From: Bin87 sp026710825
GTDB lineage: Bacteria > Chloroflexota > Dehalococcoidia > Lucifugimonadales > UBA3495
DNA: 64,000 nt
Direction: 5' to 3'
Assembly (NCBI GenBank): GCA_965232815.1
Contig: OZ247427.1
Location: forward strand, 1,054,001-1,118,000
Shown one piece after another: positions 40,775 to 49,692 of this stretch (positions within the stretch are counted from its first letter, which is position 1; every line of letters begins with the position of its first letter). Under the pieces are notes generated by a model. The model searched no databases and was not told the origin of the DNA. It worked only from the letters and a program-made list of their open reading frames with translations. A program made the position numbers and the translations under genes.

Positions 40775-41629
40775 TTGAGCGCGACATCAGAATCAATCAA
40801 CCTGTTTGAACACGAAGGCCGGGAACTCATCGGATTCCTGCGTGAAATGCCTCCCGACGCGTGGGGGATCCCAAGCGCCTGCGAAGGCTGGACCGTCGCC
40901 GATGTCATCGGCCACCTCACCAGCGTGGATCTATCCACCCGCCTGCTGCGTGGCCTCGACGGCGATCACTCGCCGCCCGAGGGTTCTCCCTCTCCTGAAC
41001 AGCACGACGAGGACGCATTCGCTCAGACCATCTACCAGCGGGCGGTCAACGCCAACCAGCGATTGGGTTCAGGATTGCTCGACGATTTCACCGAACGAAT
41101 CGACGAGACAGTTACCCTTTTCCGATCCGTGCAGCCCAGCCAGTGGGAAAACCTGGTCTACTGGCCGGCCGGGCCGATGTCCGTGGATACGCTGCTGACC
41201 CAACGCATCGCCGAGTTGACCATGCACGGCTGGGATATTCGCTCCCGGCTGGAGGACGACTACCACCTGTCGGACGGCAGCGTATCCGCCCTGCTGGATA
41301 CCGTAGACCGCGCCGCGCGCCGTGCGTTCCGTCCCGATCCGTCGCTGGCACAGCAACCCATCCGCTACCGTTTCCTCATACCGAATCCCGAGCAGCGCGC
41401 CCTCGACCTCGTGCTCAGCGACGACGCGGCCGAGATAATTGAAGGCGCCGCGCCCGAACCACCGGCAGATCGCGCCAGCGTGACGTTCGAGTGCGACGGC
41501 GAAGCCTGCGTACTGATCATGTACGGCCGCCTCACCCCCACCGATGCGATCGCATCTGGTCGCCTGGTGGTTTCGGACGGCGACGCTGCACTGGCTTCTA
41601 CGTTTGGCGACCGCTTCGTCGGCGGCTGA
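40775..41629 (+). CDS. Maleylpyruvate isomerase-family (DinB, TIGR03083) protein
   Basis: A 284-residue protein with an N-terminal DinB four-helix bundle and a C-terminal alpha/beta domain. The metal triad of mycothiol-dependent maleylpyruvate isomerase is present: H47 in DVIGHLTS, E147 and H151 in RIAELTMHGWDI. Many members are thiol-dependent transferases with unknown substrates; mycothiol is not expected in Chloroflexota, so the cofactor thiol is open. The start is TTG with CGGAG upstream. It may cooperate with the gentisate dioxygenase-like cupin at 20101 (inference). Confidence 0.83.
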   Translation: MSATSESINLFEHEGRELIGFLREMPPDAWGIPSACEGWTVADVIGHLTSVDLSTRLLRGLDGDHSPPEGSPSPEQHDEDAFAQTIYQRAVNANQRLGSGLLDDFTERIDETVTLFRSVQPSQWENLVYWPAGPMSVDTLLTQRIAELTMHGWDIRSRLEDDYHLSDGSVSALLDTVDRAARRAFRPDPSLAQQPIRYRFLIPNPEQRALDLVLSDDAAEIIEGAAPEPPADRASVTFECDGEACVLIMYGRLTPTDAIASGRLVVSDGDAALASTFGDRFVGG

Positions 41630-41668
41630 GGCAGACGGACCCTGGGAGCGGTCAACAGACCTGGGGGG

Positions 41669-43519
41669 TTATCGGCTGGCGTTGACTTTGGGGCGCGCCC
41701 CGTCCCGCCGTTGCCGTTTGCGGTCGTGCGCCGATAGTTCCATCTTGCGGAGTCTCAGGTTCTGCGGGGTGACCTCCACCAACTCGTCATCGGAGATGAA
41801 CTCCAGCGCCTCTTCCAGGCTCAACCTGACTGTGGCATTCAACCTTTCGGCGACGTCGGCTGTCGAAGAGCGCATGTTGGTCAGCTTCTTTTCCTTGCAG
41901 ACGTTGATCTCAAGATCCCCTTCCTGCCGCCGGCAGCCCACCACCATACCCTCGTAAACCTGCGTGCCCGGGTCGATGAACGTCTCTCCGCGGCGTTGGG
42001 CGTTGAGCAGGCCGTAGGTAACCGCGGGACCGCCGTCCGACGCAACCAGCGCTCCGCCACGCTGCGATTTGATCTCGCCCTCCATCTTTGCGTAGGACTC
42101 GAAGCTGCTGTTGTGCACTCCGTCGCCCCTCGTGGTCCGCAGGAAGAAAGAGTTGAACCCGATCAGGCCGCGCGTGGGAATGCGGTACTCCATGTACACG
42201 TAGCCGTCTTCCCCGTACCGCATGTCCCGCAATTGCGCCAGGTGGCCGGCCAGATACTCGGTCAGCGCGCCCACATACTCCTCGCGGGTGCTGATGTGCA
42301 GGATCTCGTAGGGCTCATGCACCTTGCCATCGACGGTTTTGGTCACCGGCACCGGGCGCGACACCTGGAACTCAAACTGCTCGCGCCGCATGGTCTCGAC
42401 CAGTATGGACAGGTGTAACTCCCCCCGGCCCGCCACAACGAAGATGTCGGGGCTTGGCGTGGTCTCAACCCGCAGGCTTACGTTGGTACGCAGCTCACGG
42501 ATCAGGCGGTCATATAGATTCCTCGAAGTGCAGTGCGCGCCCTCCCTGCCCACGAACGGCGAGGTGCTGATGCCAAACGTCATCCGCACCGTGGGTTCCT
42601 GGATGTCTATGGTCGGCAGAGCCTGCGGGTCTTCCGCGCTGGCAATCGTGTCCCCGATGGCGACTCCTTCGGGGCCGGTGACCGCCACAATGTCTCCGGC
42701 ATAGGCCTCGGTCGCCTCCACACGTTCCATGCCGCGGAACACGAAGACCCGCTCGACGCTGTGGGGAGTTGGTTCCGCGTCCCGGTGCAGTAGGGCCACC
42801 TGTTCTCGCAACCTGAGCGTCCCATTCGTTATACGCCCGATCGCCACCTGTCCCAGGTAGTTGTCGTAGTCCAACGCGGCCACCAGCATCTGCATCGGCG
42901 CGTCCGGATCCCCGGTCGGAAGGGGAACCGAATCGATGATGGCATCAAACAGCGGTTGCATATCGGTGGCGGGCCCGTCGAGGTCATCCGTCGCCCAGCC
43001 CTGCTTCGCAGAGGCGTAAAGCACTGGAAAATCCAGTTGGTCCGCGTCGGTAGCCAACTCCAGGAACAGGTCCTGCACCATCGCTTCCACTTCCGCCACG
43101 CGCGCTTCCGGCCGGTCGATCTTGTTGATCACCACCATGGGCGTGACGTTCTGCTCCAGGGCTTGCCGCAGCACGTATGTGGTCTGGGGCATGGGCCCGT
43201 CAACGGCGTCCACCAGCAGCAGGCAGCCGTCCGCCATGTTCATCACCCGCTCCACCTCGCCGCTGAAATCCGCGTGCCCCGGCGTATCGATGATGTTGAT
43301 CTTGACGCCCCGGTACGTTACCGACGCGTTCTTCGCCAGGATGGTTATCCCGCGCTCCCGCTCCAGCGGGTTCGTGTCCATGATCAGCTCGCCCACCTGT
43401 TGATGGGCACGAAAAACCTGGCCCTGCTTCAGCAGCGCGTCGACCAGCGTGGTCTTGCCGTGGTCAACGTGGGCTATGATCGCCAGGTTGCGAATGTCTT
43501 TTCTCTGTAGGTCCGTCAA
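41669..43519 (-). CDS. typA: Ribosome-associated GTPase TypA/BipA
   Basis: A 616-residue translational GTPase involved in ribosome assembly and stress adaptation. G1 AHVDHGKTT (16-24), switch I RERGITI (54-60), G3 DTPGH (78-82) and G4 NKID (132-135) are intact, followed by EF-G-like domains and the BipA C-terminal domain (GSxHxxS-like region SKQRGGALVASDGGPAVTYGL). Start is TTG preceded by GAGGTGAACACG. It is an ordinary core gene here and anchors this part of the window to chromosome rather than plasmid. Confidence 0.96.
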   Translation of the reverse strand: MTDLQRKDIRNLAIIAHVDHGKTTLVDALLKQGQVFRAHQQVGELIMDTNPLERERGITILAKNASVTYRGVKINIIDTPGHADFSGEVERVMNMADGCLLLVDAVDGPMPQTTYVLRQALEQNVTPMVVINKIDRPEARVAEVEAMVQDLFLELATDADQLDFPVLYASAKQGWATDDLDGPATDMQPLFDAIIDSVPLPTGDPDAPMQMLVAALDYDNYLGQVAIGRITNGTLRLREQVALLHRDAEPTPHSVERVFVFRGMERVEATEAYAGDIVAVTGPEGVAIGDTIASAEDPQALPTIDIQEPTVRMTFGISTSPFVGREGAHCTSRNLYDRLIRELRTNVSLRVETTPSPDIFVVAGRGELHLSILVETMRREQFEFQVSRPVPVTKTVDGKVHEPYEILHISTREEYVGALTEYLAGHLAQLRDMRYGEDGYVYMEYRIPTRGLIGFNSFFLRTTRGDGVHNSSFESYAKMEGEIKSQRGGALVASDGGPAVTYGLLNAQRRGETFIDPGTQVYEGMVVGCRRQEGDLEINVCKEKKLTNMRSSTADVAERLNATVRLSLEEALEFISDDELVEVTPQNLRLRKMELSAHDRKRQRRDGARPKVNASR

Positions 43520-43787
43520 ACGTGTTCACCTCGCACGGCTATCAAGGATACCACCATCGGACATCACCTATCTCCGGAGTTTGTCCCGCCGCGTTCGGTA
43601 ATGTCGATCCGTTGGCCCTTCGGATTTTGAGGGCGTGAATCCACCGTAGCACGCCACATGCTCTGCCTGTACAATACCGTGCACGCGATTGCCGCCACAC
43701 CAAGAGTGCGATCGACGGGTAACGATAGTCCGCAAACTCAGCACAACGCCGCCTCGGTTCAGTATCCCACGCAGGAGCAACCACATC

Positions 43788-45023
43788 ATGACCGCCCAGA
43801 ATACCGGATCCAAAGACGCGCTGGCCTCCGCCTCCAACTCGGTCATCGAGACATCTAAACAGGCCCTGTTCGACCTGTCGAAAGATGTCCACGCCCATCC
43901 CGAGCTGAACTACGAAGAATACTATTCCTCGAACGCGCTGGCCGGCTTTTTGGAGAATCACGACTTCCACGTGGAACGTGGCATCGGCGGCGTGGAAACC
44001 GCGTTTCGGGCCACCATCCCGGGTGGCGGCGGCGAAGGCCCGACCATCGCCGTCCTCGCTGAGTACGACGCGCTGCCCGAAATCGGCCACGGCTGCGGAC
44101 ACAACCTCATCGCCATGGCCGCGATGGGCGCCGCCCTCGGTCTGAAGGCAAACGCGCAGGACCTGCCCGGGCGTGTCGAGATCATCGGGACGCCGGCGGA
44201 GGAAGGCGGCGGCGGCAAGATTCGCCTGATCGAAGCCGGCATATTCGACGGCGTGGACGCAACCCTGTCGTCCCATCCCTTCTCCAACCGCACTATCGTT
44301 CCGGCGGTCTCCCCCAAAGGCGAAAGCTGGAGCCTGGCCATGGTCGGCTACCGGTACATGTTCCACGGCCGCGCCGCTCACGCTGCCGCCGCTCCGGAGG
44401 CCGGCATCAACGCCCTCAACGCCGTCATCCACCTGTTCACCGGCATCGACGCCCTGCGCCAGCACCTGCGCGACGACGTGCGCATGCACGGCGTCATCAC
44501 CGACGGCGGTACCGCGCCCAACGTCGTGCCCGAGTTCGCCGCCGCCAACTTCATGCTGCGCTCCCGGGACGGCCGCTATCTGAGCGCTGAGGTAGTGGGC
44601 AAGGTCATGCAGGTGGCCGAGGGCGCCGCGGCCATGACGGGGTCCCGCCTCGAGGTCGAGGAATTCTATCCTTTCTACGAGAACGTTCAGCCCAACCTGA
44701 CGTTGGCGCAGGCCGTGGGTTCCAACCTGCAGGCGTTGGGAGTCCGGCTGGATGACCCGATTCCCGGCCGACCGGGCAGCGGTGCATCCACTGACTTCGG
44801 CAACGTGAGCCAGGTCATGCCCGCCTACGAATTGCGCTACGCCGTCAGCGAAACGCCCGTGGCATCCCATACCCGCGACATGTGCGAAACGGCCATCACC
44901 GATTACGCCCTGTCCAGCGCCCTCCAGGTTGCCAAGGCCCTCAGTCTCACCGCCAGCGATCTCCTGCGCGACGCCACGCTGATCGAGGCCGCCAAGTCCG
45001 AGTTCGCCGGACGCAGCAACTGA
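43788..45023 (+). CDS. M20-family amidohydrolase (AbgB-like)
   Basis: A 411-residue zinc/manganese aminoacylase-type hydrolase. HAHPELNYEEYYSSNAL, the metal site GHGCGHN (C103, H105), TPAEEGGGGK (E138-E139) and H163 in LSSHP match p-aminobenzoyl-glutamate hydrolase subunit B and related M20D peptidases. The lid domain FHGRAAHAAAAPEAGINAL is typical. ATG 43788 was chosen because homology begins there. It probably cleaves an N-acyl amino acid or folate fragment. Confidence 0.92.
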   Translation: MTAQNTGSKDALASASNSVIETSKQALFDLSKDVHAHPELNYEEYYSSNALAGFLENHDFHVERGIGGVETAFRATIPGGGGEGPTIAVLAEYDALPEIGHGCGHNLIAMAAMGAALGLKANAQDLPGRVEIIGTPAEEGGGGKIRLIEAGIFDGVDATLSSHPFSNRTIVPAVSPKGESWSLAMVGYRYMFHGRAAHAAAAPEAGINALNAVIHLFTGIDALRQHLRDDVRMHGVITDGGTAPNVVPEFAAANFMLRSRDGRYLSAEVVGKVMQVAEGAAAMTGSRLEVEEFYPFYENVQPNLTLAQAVGSNLQALGVRLDDPIPGRPGSGASTDFGNVSQVMPAYELRYAVSETPVASHTRDMCETAITDYALSSALQVAKALSLTASDLLRDATLIEAAKSEFAGRSN

Positions 45024-45036
45024 CCACCAATTGGCG

Positions 45037-45064
45037 CCGCTCATGGTGAGCCTGTCGAACCACC
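45037..45064. repeat. Dispersed GCTCATGGTGAGCCTGTCG repeat, copy 2
   Basis: CCGCTCATGGTGAGCCTGTC then GAACCACC; 27 bases identical to 35870-35896. Confidence 0.7.
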
Positions 45065-45093
45065 ATTTGCTCAGGTGAGCGCAAAAAAATACG

Positions 45094-45130
45094 CCCTCTC
45101 CCTTGACGGGAGAGGGCTGGGGTGAGGGTG
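45094..45130. repeat. Dispersed CTCTCCC...GGGAGAG repeat, copy 2
   Basis: CCCTCTCCC-TTGAC-GGGAGAGGG hairpin followed by CTGGGGTGAGGGTG, related to 8607-8645. It lies between convergent M20 and flavin oxidoreductase genes. Confidence 0.75.
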
Positions 45131-45140
45131 AAATCCTCCA

Positions 45141-46103
45141 TCAGGTTACCGAGGGCAAGACCTCGTCGGTAAAACGCGCCATCTGCCCCATCTGGTCCGG
45201 CGATGCAAACCTCACGATGAAGTAGTCGGTTCCGCATTCCTGGTACGCCTGTATGGCGTCCACGATCTTGCTCGGCGGGCCGAACACACACAATAGCTGC
45301 TTGCTGATGACGTCATAGGGGATGCTGTAGTACGCCCGCATGAACTGGTCGCCCTCGGCCAGCGCGGCATCGGTGTCGTCTTTCAGGTTCACCGAGATAT
45401 ACAGGCACCGCCCTATTTCCGACGGGTCGCGCCCCATTTCCCCGGCGCACTGCTCGATCCTGTCCCAGCACTGGCTGAACTGCTCCACCGACGGCACGTT
45501 GGTGATCCAGGCGTCGCCCAGTTCGGCAACCCGGGCCAGCCCCCGGCCTACCCAGTTGCTGGAAATCCACAGGGGTATGGACTCTTGAACCGGCGTCGGT
45601 TCCAGGGCGACGTTGTCCAGCGGGTAGAATTCGCCGTCGCTGCTCACCGGCTCTCCCGTCCAGAGAGCGCGCATGGCGCGGATGCCCTCCTCCATACGTG
45701 AAGCGCGCTCCGTAATAGGAACTCCAACGGCGCTGTGCTCGTCGATGAACATCTGGTTGTTGCCGCGTCCCGCGCCGAGCCCCAGGATCGTTCGCCCGCC
45801 GGAGATGTTGTCGATGGTCGCGGCAGCGTGGGCCAGGTGCACGGGATGGCGCAGGGCGTTCAGCAGCACGGCGGTACCGACTTTCACCCGCGTCGTGCGC
45901 GCCGCGATCGCCGCCATGGCCGTCATCGGCTCCAGGCGCGGTTTGGAGGTGATGCTGTCGCCAACCCAGACGGAGTCGTAACCGGCTCGTTCGGCGGTCT
46001 CCGCCATCTGCCAGGTCAGCTCAGTCTTCGGGCCCTGGCTGCCGGCGTACACCAGCACGCCCCGAGTGGGCAGCAGGACTCCAAAGTTGTTCGCAGGCGC
46101 CAT
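45141..46103 (-). CDS. LLM-class flavin-dependent oxidoreductase
   Basis: A 320-residue luciferase-like protein (LLPTRGVLVYAGSQGP, AGYDSVWVGDSITSKPR, VKVGTAVLLNALRHPVHLAHAAATID, GRTILGLGAGRG). The SDSITSKP region and the C-terminal CGTDYFIVRFASPDQ resemble F420-dependent methylenetetrahydromethanopterin-reductase-like proteins, so F420 or FMN is possible. ATG 46103 has GGAGATGG at correct spacing; the ATG at 46112 is too close to it. Confidence 0.88.
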   Translation of the reverse strand: MAPANNFGVLLPTRGVLVYAGSQGPKTELTWQMAETAERAGYDSVWVGDSITSKPRLEPMTAMAAIAARTTRVKVGTAVLLNALRHPVHLAHAAATIDNISGGRTILGLGAGRGNNQMFIDEHSAVGVPITERASRMEEGIRAMRALWTGEPVSSDGEFYPLDNVALEPTPVQESIPLWISSNWVGRGLARVAELGDAWITNVPSVEQFSQCWDRIEQCAGEMGRDPSEIGRCLYISVNLKDDTDAALAEGDQFMRAYYSIPYDVISKQLLCVFGPPSKIVDAIQAYQECGTDYFIVRFASPDQMGQMARFTDEVLPSVT

Positions 46104-46247
46104 ATCATCCATCTCCGTGGGGACGGCGGCCAACCCCGTATCTGGAGCCGTCGCCCCGCAGTGCGTATCCAACCCAGGGGAACCGTGTAGCAGGCGCGCC
46201 GGGCCATTCGCATCCGGGCCCGGCGCGCCGCCAAAGATTCCCGACTG

Positions 46248-46718
46248 CTAGTCCTGTACCTCGACGATCATCTCGATCTCGATGGGCATCCCGTTGGGCA
46301 GCGTGGCCATGCCCACGGCAGACCTGGCGTGCCGTCCCCGGTCGCCATAAAGCTCGACCAGCAGATCCGACGCGCCATTGGCCACCAGGGGCGGTCCGGC
46401 GAAGTCGGGCGCGGAGTTCACCATGCACAACAGCTTGACGATGTGGCTGACGTTGTCCAGATCGCCGATCGCTGATTTCAGGGTCGTGAGCAGGTTCAGC
46501 ATGGTCTGCCGGGCGCAGTCGTATCCCTGCTCAACGGTCAGATCCGATCCCAATTTACCCGTGTGCAGCAATCCGCCCCCGGGCAGACCCGGTCCTGTAC
46601 CAGAGAGGAACACCAGGTTCCCGGTCCGTACGTAGGGAATGATATTGCCGGCTCCCGGCGTGCGCGGCGGGGGCAACTCGAGGCCCATTTCCTTCAGCTT
46701 GTTTTCAATCTCCGGCAT
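46248..46718 (-). CDS. RidA/YjgF-like protein
   Basis: A 156-residue RidA-superfamily protein (NLVFLSGTGPGLPGG, CARQTMLNLLTTLKSAIGDLDNVSHIVKLLCMVNSAPDF). The catalytic arginine of true RidA near the C-terminal third is replaced in the aligned segment RSAVGMATLPNGMPIEIEM, where RSAVG retains an arginine, so deaminase activity is possible. AAGGAGCAACCTC precedes the ATG. It ends 145 nt before the flavin oxidoreductase on the same strand and may share its transcript. Confidence 0.88.
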   Translation of the reverse strand: MPEIENKLKEMGLELPPPRTPGAGNIIPYVRTGNLVFLSGTGPGLPGGGLLHTGKLGSDLTVEQGYDCARQTMLNLLTTLKSAIGDLDNVSHIVKLLCMVNSAPDFAGPPLVANGASDLLVELYGDRGRHARSAVGMATLPNGMPIEIEMIVEVQD

Positions 46719-46881
46719 GAGGTTGCTCCTTGTAAGAGGTTTTGGGTAGGCGGCCTTGGTCCCGACCGCAGAAGCGGCGCCGATGGTACCACGCATGCGG
46801 GAGTAACGGAACTTTCGGAATCAGAGGGAACGACGACGGACAGATTCCGGTCGTGGAACCCGTTTCGCAGAACCGCCGTCA

Positions 46882-47616
46882 TCACTGTCTCAGGTGGCGG
46901 TCGTAGAACAACAGCACCCGGTGCCACATATCCTGGGCGGGCGCCGCCCGGTAGCTGGGCCGGTAGTCGGCAAAGAAAGCGTGGCCGGCGTTGTTGTACA
47001 TGACCCATTCGTAGGTCTTGCCGTGCTGGTCCAGCAGCGCTTTCATCTGCTCTGCCTGCTCCGCAGTGGGGTTCTCGTCCTCAACGCCGAATAACGCCAG
47101 CAGCGGGCAGGACAGGTCAGGCACCATGTCCATGGGCTGCACCGGCCTCAGTTCGGTGGGTTCGTGGACGATGTGGCCACCGGCCGAGTCCACCGCCGCG
47201 TCGATGTTGCTGCTCAGGCACGCCATCATCAACGTGTAACGTCCACCCGAGCAGAACCCGATGATTCCCACCTTCCCGTTGCTGTGCGCCTGCGACTTGA
47301 GGAACGCCGCCGCCCCTTCCAGGTCGTCCATGGCGCGGGAGTCAGGCGAAGCAAACAGCGTCGCCAGCACGTTCTCCGGCTCCGGCGTGCCCTCACGCGT
47401 GTACAGGTCGGGCGCGATGGCAAGGTAACCCTGCCCGGCGAAGCGGACCGCGATGTCCTTGTGATGGTCCATCAGGCCCATGCCTTCCATCGTCACGATC
47501 ACGCCGGGATACGATCCCGCTCCGGCCGGTCGGCTGTAGAACGCATTGATCGTCGTCCCGTCCCGGCTGGCGTATTGGATGGTTCCGGTTTCGAGTTCCT
47601 GTCCAACGAGTACCAT
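46882..47616 (-). CDS. Dienelactone hydrolase family protein
   Basis: A 244-residue alpha/beta hydrolase with the dienelactone hydrolase cysteine nucleophile: C122 in IIGFCSGGR, D180 in FGVEDENP, H212 in NNAGHAFF and the partner glutamate E44 in VTMEGMG. It hydrolyses dienelactones or related esters in aromatic degradation, cytoplasmic. No adjacent ring-cleavage gene. Confidence 0.93.
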   Translation of the reverse strand: MVLVGQELETGTIQYASRDGTTINAFYSRPAGAGSYPGVIVTMEGMGLMDHHKDIAVRFAGQGYLAIAPDLYTREGTPEPENVLATLFASPDSRAMDDLEGAAAFLKSQAHSNGKVGIIGFCSGGRYTLMMACLSSNIDAAVDSAGGHIVHEPTELRPVQPMDMVPDLSCPLLALFGVEDENPTAEQAEQMKALLDQHGKTYEWVMYNNAGHAFFADYRPSYRAAPAQDMWHRVLLFYDRHLRQ

Positions 47617-47644
47617 GACTTACCTCCGGTTGACGTCGTGCGAT

Positions 47645-47672
47645 GTAGGGGCGAGGCATGCCTCGCCCCTAC
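47645..47672. repeat. GTAGGGGCGA-family palindrome (GAGGC form)
   Basis: Perfect palindrome with arms GTAGGGGCGAGGCA and TGCCTCGCCCCTAC, directly upstream of the dienelactone hydrolase gene. Confidence 0.8.
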
Positions 47673-47731
47673 GGTATGTCGGCGCGCCGCTGAATTGAAC
47701 GCATGGTTTTGGGCAGCACGGAATCTTGAGT

Positions 47732-48484
47732 TTAGGCATCGCCCAACTGCCCCAATTTCTCCTGGAACGCCTCGATGGCTCGTTCCTCGGGCACGCCCAT
47801 GAAGAACCGCAGGCCCTGGACGTATTCCAGCACCTCCCTCGGGAGCATCAACAGGTCGTTGCGTGGCCCGGTGGACTTGTAGAGATTGTTCATCCAGTCC
47901 TCCTGGCCAACGAACAGCGAGTCCCGCAAAACCACGAAGTCCTGCCGTTCCATGTCCGACCGGGCCATCCAGCGGTTGAACACGAATGGCAGCCCGGTCC
48001 ACTCCTGCCATTCCTCGCCCAGGTCGTAGCGATGCGGAAAACCTCGAACGGCCCGCCGCCCGCGCAACCCCTGGTTCCACGTGAGGAACACCGCCTCGTG
48101 TTCCGATTGAGTGTCCACAAAAGATATGTCGCCGATGCCGTGTTTCAGTTCCAGGATGACGCGCAGCAGTTGCAGAGATGTCGGGTCAGGTTCGTTGATC
48201 GCGATGGCGCATCCGCCTAATTCGCCGATCTCGCTGTTCGACAGCAACATGCAGGCAACGGCGCGATTGACCGATGCCACGCAGAACCGTTCAATCGGGG
48301 ATGCATTGGGCGCGAGCCGAGGCACATCCAATAGCGGCACCGGCCCGGCATCGATTTCGCCCCGTTCCAGCGCGCCCGCCACCTGTTGCGGCGCCAGGTC
48401 CGCCAGAACGATTCCGCGGCGCTCCATATCGAAGTAGAAGGCTTCGCATTCCAGGTTGGGAACATGACCTACTGTGATCGGCAT
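47732..48484 (-). CDS. MqnA-like chorismate dehydratase family protein
   Basis: A 250-residue periplasmic-binding-like fold protein. ITVGHVPNLECEAFY corresponds to the MqnA N-terminus (RVGxVxYLNxxP), ALERGEIDAGPVPLLD to the ELxxGxxDxGxVS segment and CAIAINEPDPTSLQLLRVIL to the second lobe. MqnA starts the futalosine route to menaquinone, but no mqnB, C, D or E gene is in the window and several positions differ, so it may be a paralogue of unknown substrate. ATG 48484 fits the homology; no good Shine-Dalgarno. Confidence 0.7.
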   Translation of the reverse strand: MPITVGHVPNLECEAFYFDMERRGIVLADLAPQQVAGALERGEIDAGPVPLLDVPRLAPNASPIERFCVASVNRAVACMLLSNSEIGELGGCAIAINEPDPTSLQLLRVILELKHGIGDISFVDTQSEHEAVFLTWNQGLRGRRAVRGFPHRYDLGEEWQEWTGLPFVFNRWMARSDMERQDFVVLRDSLFVGQEDWMNNLYKSTGPRNDLLMLPREVLEYVQGLRFFMGVPEERAIEAFQEKLGQLGDA

Positions 48485-48570
48485 GGCTATCTTTGACTCC
48501 CCAGGGCGCGCTGGTTTTCTAACAACGTCATACCACCTGAAAGGGCCCCCGTCCATACCCGTCAGGCCGG

Positions 48571-48586
48571 CGTCCCGGCCATATCG
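48571..48586. other. Hairpin between MqnA-like and NHL genes
   Basis: GGCCGG-CGTC-CCGGCC within a longer imperfect inverted region (AAGGGCCCCC at 48543 to GGCCCCTTTTT at about 48612). It lies after the NHL gene stop on the minus strand and may terminate the DUF1800-DUF1501-NHL transcript. Confidence 0.4.
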
Positions 48587-48630
48587 GGCATGAGGCGGAG
48601 GCCCCTTTTTGGTTCAGGTGTGTTCGCGGT

Positions 48631-49665
48631 TTACAGGCGCGGTCCCATGAAGGTCAGGGCCTGCTTCTGGTAAACTTGGATGCGGTTGCGGGGCCCTTCG
48701 CAGACGAAAATCCGGTTGTCTTCGTCCACGGCAACCCCGGTGGGCGCCCAGAATTCCCGCTCTCGTTCGAGGCCGGGCGCGCGCTCACGCTCGTCCCACA
48801 TCTCCGGGTTGGCGTCCAGCTTGTCCTTGCCCCACTTGGATACGGTGGCTTCGCCGGTCTTCTCGCCGCAGAAGTTGCCGTCCGGGTCAAAGAACTGCAG
48901 CCGGTTGTTGAGCCAGTCGGCCACGTAGATGATTCCATCCTTGTCGACCGCTACGTCGGCGGGCCGGTTGAACTCGCCGTCTCCGGAGCCGGAGGACCCA
49001 AACTTCATTAGGAACCGTCCGTCCGAGGTGAACTTCTGGATCCGGTCGTTGCGCCAGTCGGCGATATAGATGTTGCCCTGGCTGTCGATGTCGATTCCCC
49101 AGGGTGAATCAAGCTCGCCGTCGCCGCTGCCTTGGCTCCCGAACTTCGCCAGGAACTGGCCGTCCGGCGTGAACTTCTGCACCCGGTGGTTATTCCCGTC
49201 CACGACCCAGACATTGTCGTCCGCATCGATGGCCAGGCCCGACGGGCGGTCCAGCTGGCCGTCGCCGCTGCCCACGTTCTCGTCCCACTTCCCGATGAAC
49301 TCGCCGTCGCGAGTGAACATCGAAATGCGGTGGAGCCATTCGTCGGACACATACACGGTGCCGTTGCTGGAGATGGCCACGTTGACCGGCCAGACCAGGG
49401 ATCCGTCCTCGAAGTTGTATTCGTGGGGACCCTGCTGCGGGACGCCCCGGGCGAACGCGTTGACGTATTCCTCGTCAACCGTGCACACCGCGATGCGCGT
49501 GCCCTCGGGCCGATACTCGGAAGACCGGCACAGGACGTACATCAGGTCGTCCTCGCCCCGGGCGACGTGGATCGGATAGGTGAACCCAGGCCCAAACTGC
49601 TCGCCACGCCCTATGGTGTGGCTGTACTGCAGCTGGACGTGGGAAATTCTTGTTGCTGTTACCAT
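48631..49665 (-). CDS. NHL-repeat beta-propeller protein
   Basis: A 344-residue protein with at least five NHL repeats of about 45 residues, each showing (L/F)xxPxG(I/L)AIDxxGNIYIADxxNxRIQKF: clear units near residues 90-130, 135-180, 185-225, 230-270 and 305-340. Such propellers are protein- or ligand-binding platforms or peptidyl-alpha-hydroxyglycine lyase-like. There is no signal peptide. It starts 27 nt after the DUF1501 stop, as third gene of a tight operon, so it probably forms part of the same complex or process. Confidence 0.88.
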   Translation of the reverse strand: MVTATRISHVQLQYSHTIGRGEQFGPGFTYPIHVARGEDDLMYVLCRSSEYRPEGTRIAVCTVDEEYVNAFARGVPQQGPHEYNFEDGSLVWPVNVAISSNGTVYVSDEWLHRISMFTRDGEFIGKWDENVGSGDGQLDRPSGLAIDADDNVWVVDGNNHRVQKFTPDGQFLAKFGSQGSGDGELDSPWGIDIDSQGNIYIADWRNDRIQKFTSDGRFLMKFGSSGSGDGEFNRPADVAVDKDGIIYVADWLNNRLQFFDPDGNFCGEKTGEATVSKWGKDKLDANPEMWDERERAPGLEREREFWAPTGVAVDEDNRIFVCEGPRNRIQVYQKQALTFMGPRL

Positions 49666-49692
49666 GATCGCCTCCTTGCGTCGGGCTGCAGG

